From Manihot esculenta (taxonomy: Eukaryota; Streptophyta; Magnoliopsida; Malpighiales; Euphorbiaceae): a stretch of 64,000 nt of DNA. The notes under the pieces are model-generated. The model was not told the origin of the DNA. It did no database searches and was given only the letters and a program-made list of their open reading frames with translations. The DNA lies in NCBI RefSeq assembly GCF_001659605.2, contig NC_035168.2, forward strand, positions 8,364,058 through 8,428,057, in the 5' to 3' direction. Positions 1 through 11,980 of this stretch are shown here, piece after piece. The position numbers and the translations under genes were made by a program. Position 1 is the first letter of the stretch. Each line of letters starts with the position of its first letter.

Positions 1-3000
1 AGACTGGAGAGTATGACATGGGAAGAGTTCGCCAACGAATTTGCTGGATGGGCTTTTCCTGACAGTTCTAGGGAACTAAAGGTTGTGGAGTTTGAGCAGT
101 TGAGACAGCTGGAGGAGATGAGCGTTGATGAATATACAGATAAGTTCCTGGAATTGTTGCCATATGTCGGACAGGCATATGATACAGATCAGAAGAAGGC
201 AAAGAGATATGCCACAAGGCTTCATCCCAGGTATTTCTCTTTGATTCTTCATGCGGAGAAGGAAAGTTTCCACTCTATTGTGGATGCTGCTAGAAAGATG
301 GAGGCGAGTGCCATAAGTCAAGGTGTAGTCAAGGCACAGTCTTCTGGTGTTAAACCAGGTTCCTCCTCACAGAGTACAGCAAGTGCAAGTAAGAAGAGAT
401 GGGAGAAATTCAGAGGAAAGAGAGGCAAGTTCTGGAACAGGCTTAAGTCGGGTCTGGGAATGAGTAGTGGCTCCAGTTCTGGCGCAGAGTTTCCAGTATG
501 CAAGAGGTGTGGCAAACAGCATAGAGGAGCTTGTCAGTTGGGATCCACAGCCTGCTATAGATGTGGGCAGGAGGGACATTATGCACGAGAATGTCCTCAG
601 GCGACTTTGGTTGCACCATCCCAGCAGATGAGTTCGGGCAGTGTAGTACAGCCAGTAGCTTCAGCCCTACCACCAAGCAGTGGCAGAGGAAGAGGAAGAG
701 GGGCAGCCTCTTCATCAGGGATGGGTTCCCGAGGTGCAGGTCCGTCAGCCCCAGCACGGATTTTTACCCTGACTCAGCAGGAGGCAGACACGTCGAACAC
801 GGTGGTGTCAGGTAATCTCATCATTGGGTGTTCAGAGGTGTATGCTTTAATGGACCCCGGTGCTTCTCACTCTTTCATTTCTTCTAGAGCCGCAGAGAGG
901 TTGGGTCTGATAGTGTCCGAGTTAGAGTGTCCTCTATGGGTCAGTGGACCCAAATGTGATCCATCTTTGGCAGAGTCAGTCTGTCGGTTCAGTCCAGTGT
1001 GCATAGAGGGTAGATACCTTCCAGCTGACCTGGTGGTTCTAGAGTTGACAGATTTTGATGTCATTCTAGGGATGGATTGGTTATCTACGTATGATGCGAC
1101 CCTGAACTGTAGAGACAAGGTAGTCAATGTCAGAGACCATGATGGGTCAGAGTGTGTCTTCAGAGGAGACAGGAGAGGGACACCTAGGGGTTTGATATCA
1201 GCCCTCCAGGCTCGTAGGATGTTAAGAAAGGGGTGTCAGGGGTTCCTAGCTTATGTGAGAGAGCTAGACAGTCAGGTTAGGGAACCATCCTCAGTACCAG
1301 TGGTTAGAGACTTCCCAGATTTGTTTCCTGAAGAGCTTCCAGGACTGCCACCTGATAGGGAAATAGAGTTCGAGATTGAGTTGATGCCCAATGCCAGACC
1401 GATCTCTATTCCTCCCTACAGGATGGCACCAGCAGAGTTGCGAGAGTTGAAAGAGCAGTTACAGGATTTGGTAGCTAAGGGTTTCATCCGCCCGAGTACC
1501 TCACCCTGGGGTGCTCCAGTCTTATTTGTCAGAAAGAAGGATGGACCTCTGAGACTTTGTGTCGACTATAGACAGTTGAACAAAGTCACTATCAAAAATA
1601 AGTATCCGTTACCCAGGATCGATGATCTATTCGACCAGCTGGCAGGAGCAGGTTGTTTTTCTAAAATAGATCTGAGATCCGGATACCACCAGTTGAAGAT
1701 CAGGGAAGAAGATGTATCCAAGACTGCTTTCAGAACCAGATATGGGCATTATGAGTTCCTTGTGATGCCGTTCGGGTTGACTAACGCCCCTGCAGCATTC
1801 ATGGATCTCATGAACAGAGTTTTCCGGGAGTACTTGGATCGTTTTGTGATCGTCTTTATTGATGATATCTTGGTATACTCCAGGAATGCAGAGGACCATG
1901 CCCAGCATCTGCGGCTAGTGCTGCAAACCTTGAGAGAGCATGGCTTGTATGCCAAGTTCTCCAAGTGCGAGTTCTGACTAAGGAGCATTTCCTTTTTGGG
2001 ACATGTTGTATCAGAGGAAGGTATAGCAGTGGATCCCAAAAAGGTAGAGGCAGTAGCCAAGTGGCCTACACCCACTACAGTGACAGAAATCAAGAGTTTT
2101 CTGGGTTTGGCAGGCTACTATCGGAGGTTTGTTCAGGACTTCTCGAAGATAGCTGCTCCTATGACCAAACTGACCAGAAAGAATCAGAAGTTTGTGTGGT
2201 CAGAGGAATGTGAAGAGAGTTTTGCAGAGTTGAAGAGACGGTTAACTTCAGCACCGGTGTTAGCTCTGCCGATCAGTGATGAAGATTTCACAGTGTTCTG
2301 TGATGCATCCCGAGTGGGATTAGGTTGTGTGTTGATGCAGAATGACCGAGTGATAGCTTATGCTTCTAGACAGCTGAAGAAGCACGAGCTGAATTACCCG
2401 ACACACGATCTTGAGATGGCAGCTGTTATCTTTGCACTTAAGATGTGGAGGCATTACCTCTATGGGGTAAAGTGTGAGATCTATACGGATCATAAGAGCC
2501 TGCAGCACATCTTAAGTCAGAGAGAGTTAAACTTGAGGCAGAGACGGTGGGTAGAATTGCTCAGTGATTATGATTGTAAGATCCAGTATCATCCGGGCAA
2601 GGCTAATGTTGTAGCTGACGCCTTAAGCCGAAAGTCACTTGGCAGTTTATTCCACATTGCAGTAGAGAGAAGACCGGTGGTGAAGGATTTCTACAAGCTT
2701 GTGGAAGAAGGGTTACAGTTGCAGTTAGCTGGTACAGGTGCTTTGATCGCACAAATGAGAGTGACACCAGTGTTTCTAGAGCAAGTAGCTCTGAAACAGC
2801 ACGAAGACCCCGAGTTAGTGAAGATTGCCAGGACTGTTCAGTCTGGCAACAGTGCAGAGTTCAGATTTGACGGTGAGGGGATTCTTCGGCACGGTAAGAG
2901 GTTATGTGTACCAGATGATAGCAGTTTGAAGGCAGACATTATGAGGGAAGCTCATAATGCGAGGTATAGTATTCACCCGGGAGCCACCAAGATGTATCAA

Positions 3001-4197
3001 GATTTGAGAAGGGTGTATTGGTGGCCATCAATGAAACGAGAAGTGGCACAGTTCGTGTCAGCCTGCGAGACATGTCAAAGGGTGAAGCTAGAGCACCAGA
3101 AGCCGGCTGGAATGCTTAACCCACTGCCGATTCCAGAATGGAAATGGGAGAACCTAGCTATGGATTTTGTAGTGGGGTTACCGGCGACGTCTAACAGACT
3201 AGACTCCATATGGGTGATTGTGGATAGACTCACTAAATCTGCTCACTTCATTCCAGTCAGGAGTAACTACTCTGTGGACAAGTTGGCGCAGGTGTATGTA
3301 GACGAGATAGTACGATTGCATGGAGTTCCAGTGTCGATAGTATCATATCGAGGACCTCAGTTCACCTCCAGGTTTTGGCGGAGTCTGCAGAATGAAATGG
3401 GCACAAGGTTGGATTTCAGCACTGCTTTCCATCCACAGACAGACGGTCAGTCAGAGAGGACCATCCAGACCATTGAAGATATGCTGAGAATGTGTGTGTT
3501 AGACTTTGGCGGTTCTTGGAGGCAGCATCTACCTCTGGTGGAGTTTGCCTACAATAACAGCCATCATGCTAGCATAGGGATGGCTCCGTATGAAGCTTTG
3601 TATGGGAGGAAGTGCCGATCACCTGTTTGCTGGGAAGAGGTAGGAGAGAAAACTCTTGCAGGGCCAGAGTTAGTTGAGATAACCAGCAAGGTAGTGCCTA
3701 TCATCAGAGAGAGGATCAGAACAGCTGTAAGCAGACAGAAAAGCTATGCAGACATCCGTAGAAAGCAGATAGAGTTCCAGGAGGGGGATATGGTATTGCT
3801 CAAGGTGTCTCCGATGAAGGGAGTGGTTCGGTTTGGAAAGAAGGGTAAACTAGCCCCACGGTACATTGGTCCCTTTGAGATCTTGCAGAAGATCGGGCCT
3901 GTATCGTATAAGCTAGCTTTACCGGCTTCTATGGAACGAATTCACCCGGTATTCCATGTTTCTATGTTGAGAAAGTTTGTGTCAGATCCAGAGAAGGTTC
4001 TTAGTGAACCTGAGGTGGAAATCTTAAGTGATCTCACCTATGTAGAGCAGCCAGTGCGGATCCTTGACACCCAGATCAGAAAGCTAAGAAACAAGGAGAT
4101 ACCAATGGTGAAAGTTCTGTGGAACCACCACAACCTAGAAGAGTGCACTTGGGAGACTCGGGAGTCCATGCTCCAGCAATACCCATATCTGTTTTAA
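1..4197 (+). pseudogene. gag-pol polyprotein of element 1, one in-frame stop
   Basis: The frame is open from base 1 (partial 5'). In order it shows: the C-terminal half of the retrotransposon gag domain; a CCHC zinc knuckle starting CYRCGQEGH (about 555-595); an aspartic protease with the sequence [10 protein letters not shown] (about 845-880); reverse transcriptase with [14 protein letters not shown] (about 1845-1880); RNase H with [10 protein letters not shown]; integrase with an HHCC-type zinc region and catalytic core (about 2950-3620); and a C-terminal chromodomain-like segment ending just before the stop at 4195-4197. A single TGA at 1975-1977 interrupts RT where the sister copies read TGG (Trp). 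The frame continues unchanged after it, so one substitution separates this copy from an open polyprotein. Whether the missing N-terminus is intact is unknown. Confidence 0.85.
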
Positions 4198-4240
4198 GGT
4201 TAGTTCTTCCCCTTTTCTATGTGTTTATGTTGTGTTAGGG

Positions 4241-4275
4241 ACATTCGGGGACGAATGTTCTTAAGGGGGGGAGAA
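4241..4275 (+). promoter_or_regulatory. Hairpin and polypurine tract before 3' LTR of element 1
   Basis: ACATTCG and CGAATGT form a 7-bp stem around four bases at 4241-4258. The purine run AAGGGGGGGAGAA follows at 4263-4275, directly against the LTR start. The purine tract primes plus-strand DNA synthesis in LTR retrotransposons. The hairpin is also present before the LTRs of element 2 (10360-10377) and, with one mismatch, element 3 (19022-19039). Confidence 0.75.
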
Positions 4276-4544
4276 TGTAATACCCGGCTCGAGTCCGGCA
4301 TCGGAATTCCTGTAGTCCGGCGGAATCTCGGGTGTCGGAACCCTCGAGAAGGGTAATGCATATGTTTTCCAAGGTATTTTTCACTTGTTTTCATGTTTTG
4401 AAGTATGATAAAGCATTGAGTTTGGAAAGAAACGCAACAAGGGAGAAATGCAAAGGTTCGGCCGCTGAAGGGTACTTTCGGCCGCCGAACATTGCATGGT
4501 TGCGGCTTCACGTTCGGCTGCCGAAGGTGGTCTGGCCAGCCACC

Positions 4545-4551
4545 TATAAAA
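4545..4551 (+). promoter_or_regulatory. TATA box in LTR of element 1
   Basis: TATAAAA lies 269 bp into the LTR, just after the conserved block GGCCAGCCACC. The same block precedes TATAAAG at 10732-10738 in element 2 and at 19413-19419 in element 3, which supports a conserved RNA polymerase II promoter at this place. Confidence 0.7.
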
Positions 4552-5080
4552 GGGCCAAAGGTCGGTGAGAGGAGGGTATTTTCTCCTCCACTTGCAGCCA
4601 GAGGTGAGTTTCAGCCTCTCCACGTTGACTTTCATGTTTTCCATGATTTTCATCAAATCTTTCAAGAGTTTTAAGAGTTTTGGTGACTTAGGAAGGTTTT
4701 GAGCAAAAGAAACAAGTTGTGAAGCTTGGAGCTTTGGAAGAGCTTTTCTTCATATCTCCACGTTAGGATCCTTCATCCTCAAGTTCTTTAAGAGGTAAGT
4801 GAAGATCCTGAGCTTCTTTGATGATTTGGAACGGTTTGATAAAGTTTGTATGGGTAGTATGCATGTTTAGGTTTAGGTGAGGTTTGTGGTGCTTTGTGGT
4901 GTTCCAGCATGTTTAAGTGTTATGTGCTATGTTTGTTTGGGGTTTTAGGGTAGTTTTAGACCCCTTTGTGCATATATATGTGTATATGCTAATTGGGAGT
5001 AGTTGATATGCATGTTTGTAGGTTTTTGGGCAAAGTTTGCATGAAACAGAGCAGGGTTCTGCCCTTCGGGCAAAACCAGG

Positions 5081-5335
5081 TTCGGCCGCCGAAGGAAGGT
5101 TCGGCCGCCGAACCCCTTGTGGAGGCAGTTCGGCTGCCAAAGGTTGCCCCCGAAAGCTAGGCTTTCGGTTTAGACAGAGACTTTCGGCCGCCGAAAGAGG
5201 GAGTTAGGCCGCCGAAAGTGTGTGAGTTTCGTCTCTGGACGAGACCTTCGGCCGCCGAAGGTGCCGCCGAACATGCATGAGTTTCGTCTCTGGAGAGGGG
5301 TTTCGGCCGCCGAACCTGCCGCCGAAAGTGCCCTG
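5081..5335 (+). repeat. Cluster of GCC-box-like palindromic units in LTR
   Basis: TTCGGCCGCCGAA occurs intact at 5081-5093 and 5100-5112, with variants repeated up to about 5335. Each unit is an inverted repeat (TTCGG, 3 bases, CCGAA) and contains GCCGCC, the core of the GCC box bound by plant ERF transcription factors. The same cluster is found in both LTRs of element 3 (about 12258-12500 and 19949-20180). It is missing from this position in the shorter LTR of element 2, which keeps only the upstream units (10644-10676). Regulatory function is inferred, not shown. Confidence 0.6.
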
Positions 5336-6427
5336 TCCAGCTTTCTTTTGCATGTTTTGTGTGATGGTTTTAGGCTTGTTTAGAGGGGTTTTGGGGAGTT
5401 TCTTAGAGATGTTCTTGAGTGAGTTTGGTCCCTCATTTGAGTCCACCTGTGTAGGTACGGACCAGAGGAATCAGGGAACTCAGCAGTGAGTCCAGTGTCA
5501 GAACCTGCAGAGTCAGTTCAGAGATAACAAAAGGTGAGTGGAATTTAACTTAAGGTTTTAATATGACAACTGAATATTTTCTCATGCTTCATGCATCATG
5601 AATATGCTTAGGGTGAGTGCATTAGTATACACAAAGATGATGCATTGCATTTATCCTTGTACTTGGCACTGCTCCTTGTACATTACTTATGTGAGACGGC
5701 ACGGACTTCGTGAGGATTCATTAGCCCTCAGAGGAAGACCTGGAACCGCCCTACGGGGACCAGGCACGACACAAAGACCTGGAACAGCCCTACGGGGACC
5801 AGGCACATGGTACTTAGGTACCCCAGATGAGATAGAGGGATTTTTTATCCGTCCGGCCGAGGTAATGTGCTTATATGTTGCATTCCATGAGAGCATGTTT
5901 TATCACCTGTTATTTTACTATTCTACTCACTGGGCTATAGTAGCTCATCCCTCTCCCCTAACTCCAGTTGTGCAGGTTCAGAGGTCAGAGAGAACTCAGC
6001 AGGGTACAGGAAGAGTACAGAGTTTTGTAATAGCTAGTGTGGACATGTAATTGTATAGAGATAGTGTATATGTATAGAATGGTGCTTGATTTATAAGACT
6101 TGTAATCCCTTTGTGGAGTCACATGATCAGTTTATGTATGTTTCTTTATTCGTGTATGTTTATGAGCAAAACCAGGCTTAACATTATGAGTTTGATCCGC
6201 CTAGAGCCATGAGGAGCTCTAGTAGGGATTAGTAGAGCACAGAGAGAGTGCATGCACAGGTTAAGCCTTGGAATGAAGAAAAGTTTTATGTTTTTACAGC
6301 AATTGTATGATCATGTATGGGATTTCACAGGTATACAGACAGGATAGCAGGCTTACTACGGGTCCCGGCGACCTTAAGTCGATCTGGATCCTAGTGCCGG
6401 TGGCAGTTCGGTTTCCGGGCTGTTACA

Positions 6428-9400
6428 GGTTAAGACCCCAGGCAGGGGAGGGCCAGGTCCCTCTTCTCAGAGCTCAGGTACCAAGAGGTGGACTAACACC
6501 ACCAGGAAGCCGAAGAAGAATAAGTTTTGGAGTAAGTTGAAATCCGGTCTGGGATTAGGCGGTGGCTCGAGCTCAGGCTTAGATGGTACAGAATGCTTAA
6601 GGTGTGGGAGGCCACACAAGGGGGTGTGTCGAGCTGGGACTAATGCATGTTTCAGAAGTGGACAGGAGGGACACATGGCTCGGGAGTGTCCTAGAGCACC
6701 TTTTATGGGCCAGCCCCAGCAGACAGCTTCTGGTAGTGTGGCACAGCCAGCAGCTCCAGCCACAACTCAGGGCAGTGGCAGAGGTAGAGGGAGAGGGGCA
6801 GCCTCTGCTTCTGGTTCCCGAGGTGAAGGTCCATCTGTTCCAGCCAGGATGTTCACCATGACTCAGCAGGAGGCTAACACGTCCAACACTGTGGTGTCAG
6901 GTAATCTCATCATTGGGTGTTCTGATGTGTATGCATTAATGGACCCGGGTGCATCTCATTCTTTTATTGCTCCGAGAGCCGTTGAGAGGTTGGGTCTGAT
7001 AGTGTCTGGGTTAGAGTGTCCCCTATGGGTCAGTGGACCCAAGTGTGACCCGTCAGTGGCAGAGTCAGTCTGCCAGTACAGTCCAGTTTTTGTTGAGGGA
7101 AGATGCCTCTCCGCCGACCTTGTGGTTCTAGATTTGACAGACTTTGACGTCATTTTAGGGATGGATTGGTTATCTACCCATGGTGCTACCTTGGACTGCA
7201 GAGACAAGGTAGTCAGGTTCAGAGATCAGAACGGATCAGAGGTCGTCTTCAGAGGAGACAAGAGGGGTACACCTAGAGGTCTGATATCAGCTCTTCAGGC
7301 TCGTAGGTTGCTTAGGAATGGATGTCAGGGGTATTTGGCTCATGTGAGAGAGCTTAGCAGTCAGGTTAGGGAGCCAGCCTCAGTGCCAGTTGTCAGAGAG
7401 TTTCAGAATGTTTTTTCAGACGAGCTTCCAGGTTTACCACCTGCTAGGGAGATAGAGTTCGAGATAGAGTTGATGCCTGGAACTAGACCGATCTCTATTC
7501 CTCCCTACAGGATGGCTCCAGCCGAGTTGAAGGAGTTGAAAGACCAGTTACAAGAGCTGGTAGAAAAGGGCTTCATCCGACCGAGTACCTCACCTTGGGG
7601 TGCTCCAGTCTTGTTTGTGAAAAAGAAGGATGGATCCCTTAGACTTTGTATCGACTACAGGCAGTTGAACAAAGTCACTACCAAGAATAGGTACCCTCTG
7701 CCAAGGATCGACGATCTATTCGACTAGCTAGTAGGAGCGGGTTGTTTCTCCAAAATAGATCTGAGATCGGGGTACCATCAGCTAAGGATAAGAGAGGAAG
7801 ATGTGCCAAAGACGGCTTTCAGGACCAGATATGGGCATTTTGAGTTCCTTGTGATGCCGTTCGGGTTAACCAACGCCCCTGCAGCATTCATGGATCTCAT
7901 GAACAGAGTGTTTAGCCAGTACCTGGATTACTTTGTTATTGTCTTCATAGATGATATCTTAGTGTATTTCAGGAATGCAGAGGAGCATGCCCATCATCTG
8001 AGGTTGGTTCTGCAGACCTTGAGGGAACATGGCTTGTATGCCAAGTTCTCTAAGTGTGAGTTCTGGCTGAGGAGCATTTCATTTTTGGGGCATATAGTGT
8101 CAGAAAATGGAATAGAGGTGGACCCCAAGAAGGTAGAAGCTGTGGCTAACTGGCCTAGACCCACTTCAGTGTCAGAGATTAGGAGTTTCTTGGGTTTGGC
8201 AGGTTACTACAGGAGGTTCATTCAGGACTTTTCAAAAATTGCAGCTCCTCTGACCAAACTAACCAGGAAGAATCAAAAGTTTGTATGGACTGACCAGTGC
8301 GAAGAGAGTTTTGAAGAGCTTAAGAAGAGGTTGACTTCAGCACCAGTGTTAGCCCTGCCATCTAGTGATGAAGACTTTACAGTCTTTTGTGATGCGTCCC
8401 GTGTGGGACTGGGTTGTGTACTAATGCAGAATGAAAGGGTAATTGCTTATGCTTCTAGACAGCTGAAGAAGCACGAGTTGAATTACCCCACACATGACCT
8501 AGAGATTGCAGCAGTAATCTTTGCACTCAAGATGTGGAGGCACTACCTCTATGGCGTAAAATGTGAGATCTTCACACATCATAAGAGCCTGCAGTACATC
8601 CTGAGTCAAAGAGATTTGAACTTGAGAAAGAGAAGATGGGTAGATCTGCTGAGTGATTACGATTGCAAGATTCAGTATCATCCGGGTAAGGCGAATGTCG
8701 TGGCAGACGCCCTAAGCCGGAAGTCACTAGGCAGTCTATCCCACATCATGGCAGAGAGGAGACCAGTGGTGAAGGAGTTTTACAAGCTCATTGATGAAGG
8801 TCTATAGTTGGAGTTGTCTGGTACAGGTGCTTTGGTTGCTCGTATGAGAGTGGCACCCGTGTTTCTGGAGCAGGTGGCTCAGAAACAGCATGAGGATCCA
8901 GAGTTAGTGAAGATTGCCAGGACTGTTCAGTCAGGCAAGGATAGTGAGTTCAGATTTGACAGTAAGGGGATCCTCCGCTATGGGAGTCGATTGTGTGTAC
9001 CAGATGACATAGGGCTAAAAGGACACATTATGAGAGAGGCTCATAATGCAAGATACAGCATTCACCCTAGAGCCACCAAGATGTATCAAGATCTGAAGAA
9101 GGTTTATTGGTGGCCAGCTATGAAGAAAGAAGTGGCACAGTTTGTGTCAGCCTGCGAAGTGTGTCAGAGGGTGAAGCTGGAACATCAGAAGCCGGCTGGA
9201 ATGCTTAACCCGCTACCTATTCCAGAGTGGAAATGGGAGAATATAGCTATGGACTTCGTAGTGGGGTTACCGGCAACGTCCAACAGATTGGACTCCATAT
9301 GGGTGATTGTGGACAAACTCACCAAATCTGCTCACTTCATCCCTGTCAGGAGTGGCTATTCTGTGGACAAGTTGGCGCAGGTGTATGTTGATGAGATTGT

Positions 9401-10286
9401 CAGACTGCATGGGGTTCCCGTTTCAATAGTGTCCGATAGAGGGCCCCAGTTCACCTCCAGGTTTTGGCGGAGTCTGCAGAATGCCATGGGTACCAGGTTG
9501 GATTTTAGCACTGCTTTCCATCCACAGACGGACGGACAATCAGAAAGGACCATCCAGACAATAGAGGATATGCTTAGAATGTGTGTGCTGGATTTTGGCG
9601 GTTCTTGGAGGCAGCATCTACCTCTGGTGGAGTTTGCCTACAATAACAGCCATTATGCTAGCATCGGGATGGCTCCATATGAAGTATTGTATGGAAGGAA
9701 GTGCAGATCACCTGTTTGCTGAGAAGAGGTTGGAGAAAAGGCCTTGGCAGGGCCTGAGCTAGTAGAGATCACCAGCAGGGTGGTACCCATAATCAGAGAG
9801 AGGATCAAGACTGCTGCGAGCAGACATAAGAGTTATGTAGATGTCCGCAGAAGGCAAGTAGAGTTTCAGGAGGGGGACCTGGTATTGCTCAAGGTGTCTC
9901 CAATGAAAGGAGTGGTTCGCTTTGGGAAGAAAGGTAAACTAGCCCCACGATACATCGGACCCTTTGAAATCTTACAAAAGATTGGGAATGTGTCGTACAA
10001 GCTAGATTTGCCTGCTTCAATGGCAAGAATCCATCCGGTTTTCCACATTTCCATGTTAAGAAAGTTTGTGTCAGATCCGGGCAAGGTTCTTAGTGAGCCT
10101 GATGTGGAGATCCAAGAAGATCTCACCTATGTTGAGCAGCCAGTACGGATCGTAGACACCCAGATCAGAAAGCTGAGAAACAAGGAAATCTCGATGGTGA
10201 AAGTCCTGTGGAACCACCACAATATGGAATAATGCATTTGGGAGACACGGGAGTCCATGCTCCAGCAATACCCTTATCTTTTCTGA
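6428..10286 (+). pseudogene. gag-pol of element 2, 5'-truncated, four stops
   Basis: The frame runs from mid-gag to TGA at 10284-10286 at the end of the chromodomain region. It is broken by TAG at 7725-7727 (CAG in sisters), TAG at 8805-8807 (CAG), TGA at 9720-9722 (TGG) and TAA at 10230-10232 (GAA). No frameshift is needed between them. The zinc knuckle is also damaged: its second Cys is Ser (CFRSGQEGH). In RNase H the usual TDHKS reads THHKS, so a catalytic-type Asp is lost. RT still reads [12 protein letters not shown]. This copy cannot encode a working polyprotein. Confidence 0.85.
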
Positions 10287-10380
10287 GGTTAGTTCCTTGT
10301 GAGTTTTATGTGCTGTGTATGTATGATATGTGTATGCCATGCTATGTGCTAGTTGAGGAACATTCGGGGACGAATGTTCT

Positions 10381-10394
10381 TAAGGGGGGGAGAA
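10381..10394 (+). promoter_or_regulatory. Polypurine tract of element 2
   Basis: TAAGGGGGGGAGAA lies directly before the LTR start TGTAATACCC at 10395. It is preceded by the same hairpin as in element 1 (10360-10377). Confidence 0.7.
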
Positions 10395-11980
10395 TGTAAT
10401 ACCCGGCTAGACTCCGGTATCGGAATTCCTACCGTCCGGTGGAATCCCGGATGTCGGAAGCCTCTAGTAGGGTAGAAACATGTTTTCATAAAATGTTTTA
10501 ATATATTTCATGGTTTTAAGTAAAAAGGAAATGAGTTTTTGCATGAAAACAACCTTGGAGAAAAACCCAGGTTCGGCTGCCGAACATGCATGCATTTCGG
10601 GTGTGCCTTAGGCCCCCGAAGGCATAAGTGAGGGAAGTCCAGGTTCGGCCGCCGAACCTCATATTCGGCCGCCGAACTTGCATGCGTTGCGGAGGCACGT
10701 TCGGCCCCTGAACGTGGCCTGGCCAGCCACCTATAAAGGGGTCCCTTAGCCGAAAACGGGCGAGCTTTTCTCCCCATTGTCGGCCAAGGTGAGCTCTCCG
10801 CCATCCCTCGTCGATCTTGAGTTTCTTCCTTCAAATCTTTCACGTTTTTCACAAGTTTTCACTTGGTTTTGAAGATTTTGAGCTTTTGAGCAAGTTTTGG
10901 AGCTTGGAGGTTCAAGGAGCTCTCTTTCTCCCATCTCCGAGCTAGGGTCGTTTTCCTCTCGATCTTTAAGAGGTAAGGGTCGATCTTGAACTCTTTTTAT
11001 GTTTTAAACGAGTTTTAAGTAAGATCTATGGGGTAGAATGCATGCTTAGCTTATGGTTCGGTTTATGGGTTTATGTTGTGTTCTTGAGCAATGTGGCTTG
11101 TATGTGGATGTTTGATGTGTTGTAGATGGGGTTTAAGATAGTTTGAAGCCCCTAGGAGCCTTCCTTTACATGTTTTGCATTATTGTTTTGAGGTGTTTTA
11201 GGGGGATGTTTTTAGAGTTATGTTCTAGTTGTTTGGTCCCTCATTTGAGTCCACCTGTGTAGGTTCGGACCCAAGGAACCGAGGACCCCAGCAGTGAGTC
11301 AGCTGCTTCAGTCATTGTCAGAGCTAGCCAGAGGTGAGTAGAATAAACCTTTATGATTTAAAGCAAATAAATTATAAAGTTTTGAGCATGTTCATGCATC
11401 ATGAATGCCATGTGATGAATTAGGTTGTTTGCATTAGAATTCACGAATATGTTGCATTGCATTTATGATGTTGATGTGGATTGGTTATTGGATGATCCTT
11501 TAGTCCTCATATGATATGATGATGTTACGGCATGATATGGTATGGAAGTCCAGGTTGTACCCATTCTACGTCCCTGGCACAGTTGGACTGTATGATATGT
11601 TATGTTAAGAGGAAGACCGGTTGTACCCATTCTACGTTCCGGCACAGTTGGACTATGTAGAGGACTATTGGTGACAATATCATCCGAGATGTGATTTGTT
11701 ATGATGTTTATGTAAACCAACTCAACATATGTTGTAATTGCCCATTGGGGCATTGATGAGATCCCACAGAGGGATCATGGTTATGATATTGTATAGTGCA
11801 TGCACAGGTTGAGTTTGGTTATGAATGTAAGGAAAAGTTTTAAATTTTTATGTATATTCTTGATCATGTATGGGATTAAACAGGTTCACAGGATGCATGT
11901 CAGGCTTGCTACGGGTTCCGGCGGCCTTAAGCCGACCCGGATCCTAGCGCCGGTAGCTGTCCGATTTTCGGGTCATTACA
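10395..11980 (+). repeat. 3' LTR of element 2 (1586 bp)
   Basis: It starts TGTAATACCCGGC and ends GGGTCATTACA. Its first 600 bp align with the first 614 bp of the element 3 LTR, including the TATA box TATAAAG at 10732-10738 and two TTCGGCCGCCGAA units at 10644-10656 and 10664-10676. The downstream GCC-box-rich block present in elements 1 and 3 is absent, so this is a shortened LTR form. Two copies of a block containing GTACCCATTCTACGT lie at about 11550-11645. Confidence 0.82.

Larger units (their letters stand above)
1..6427 (+). mobile_element. Ty3/gypsy chromovirus (Tekay/Del-like) element 1, 5' end outside window
   Basis: This is the 3' part of an LTR retrotransposon: gag-pol, polypurine tract and a full 3' LTR. 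The domain order gag, protease, reverse transcriptase, RNase H, integrase, chromodomain is that of Ty3/gypsy chromoviruses, and the LTR start TGTAATACCC resembles Tekay/Del LTRs. The LTR ends in TTACA at 6427. The next base falls abruptly inside the gag of a second copy of the same family (6428 onward). The simplest reading is that element 1 inserted into element 2, with GGTTA (6428-6432) as the expected 5-bp target duplication. Its partner would lie left of the window and cannot be seen. It is the least damaged of the three related elements. Confidence 0.85.
4276..6427 (+). repeat. 3' LTR of element 1 (2152 bp)
   Basis: It starts TGTAATACCC right after the polypurine tract and ends GCTGTTACA, giving the TG...CA termini of an LTR. 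It contains a TATA box (4545-4551), many copies of TTCGGCCGCCGAA or close variants both before the TATA box (for example 4477-4489) and after it (5081-5335), and a short tandem duplication of a block containing CCTACGGGGACCAGGCAC at about 5728-5806. It differs in length from the LTRs of element 2 (1586 bp) and element 3 (2341 bp), although the coding regions are very similar. Confidence 0.85.
6428..11980 (+). mobile_element. Ty3/gypsy element 2 (same family), 3' portion
   Basis: It starts in mid-gag directly after the LTR of element 1 and runs through pol, polypurine tract and a full 3' LTR ending TTACA at 11980. The base after it continues inside an LTR of element 3: the sequence from 11981 matches 19671 onward. 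Element 2 is therefore best read as an insertion into the 5' LTR of element 3, with CTTAT (11981-11985) as the expected target duplication. Its own 5' half should lie left of element 1, outside the window. Confidence 0.82.

Noticed and set aside
1975..1977. In-frame TGA considered as programmed stop read-through between gag-pro and pol
   Set aside because: It falls in the middle of RT, not at a domain border, and both sister elements read TGG there; it is a point mutation.
5598..6050. 150-codon plus frame in LTR of element 1
   Set aside because: It lies wholly in the LTR over a short tandem duplication; no equivalent frame is kept in the other LTRs.
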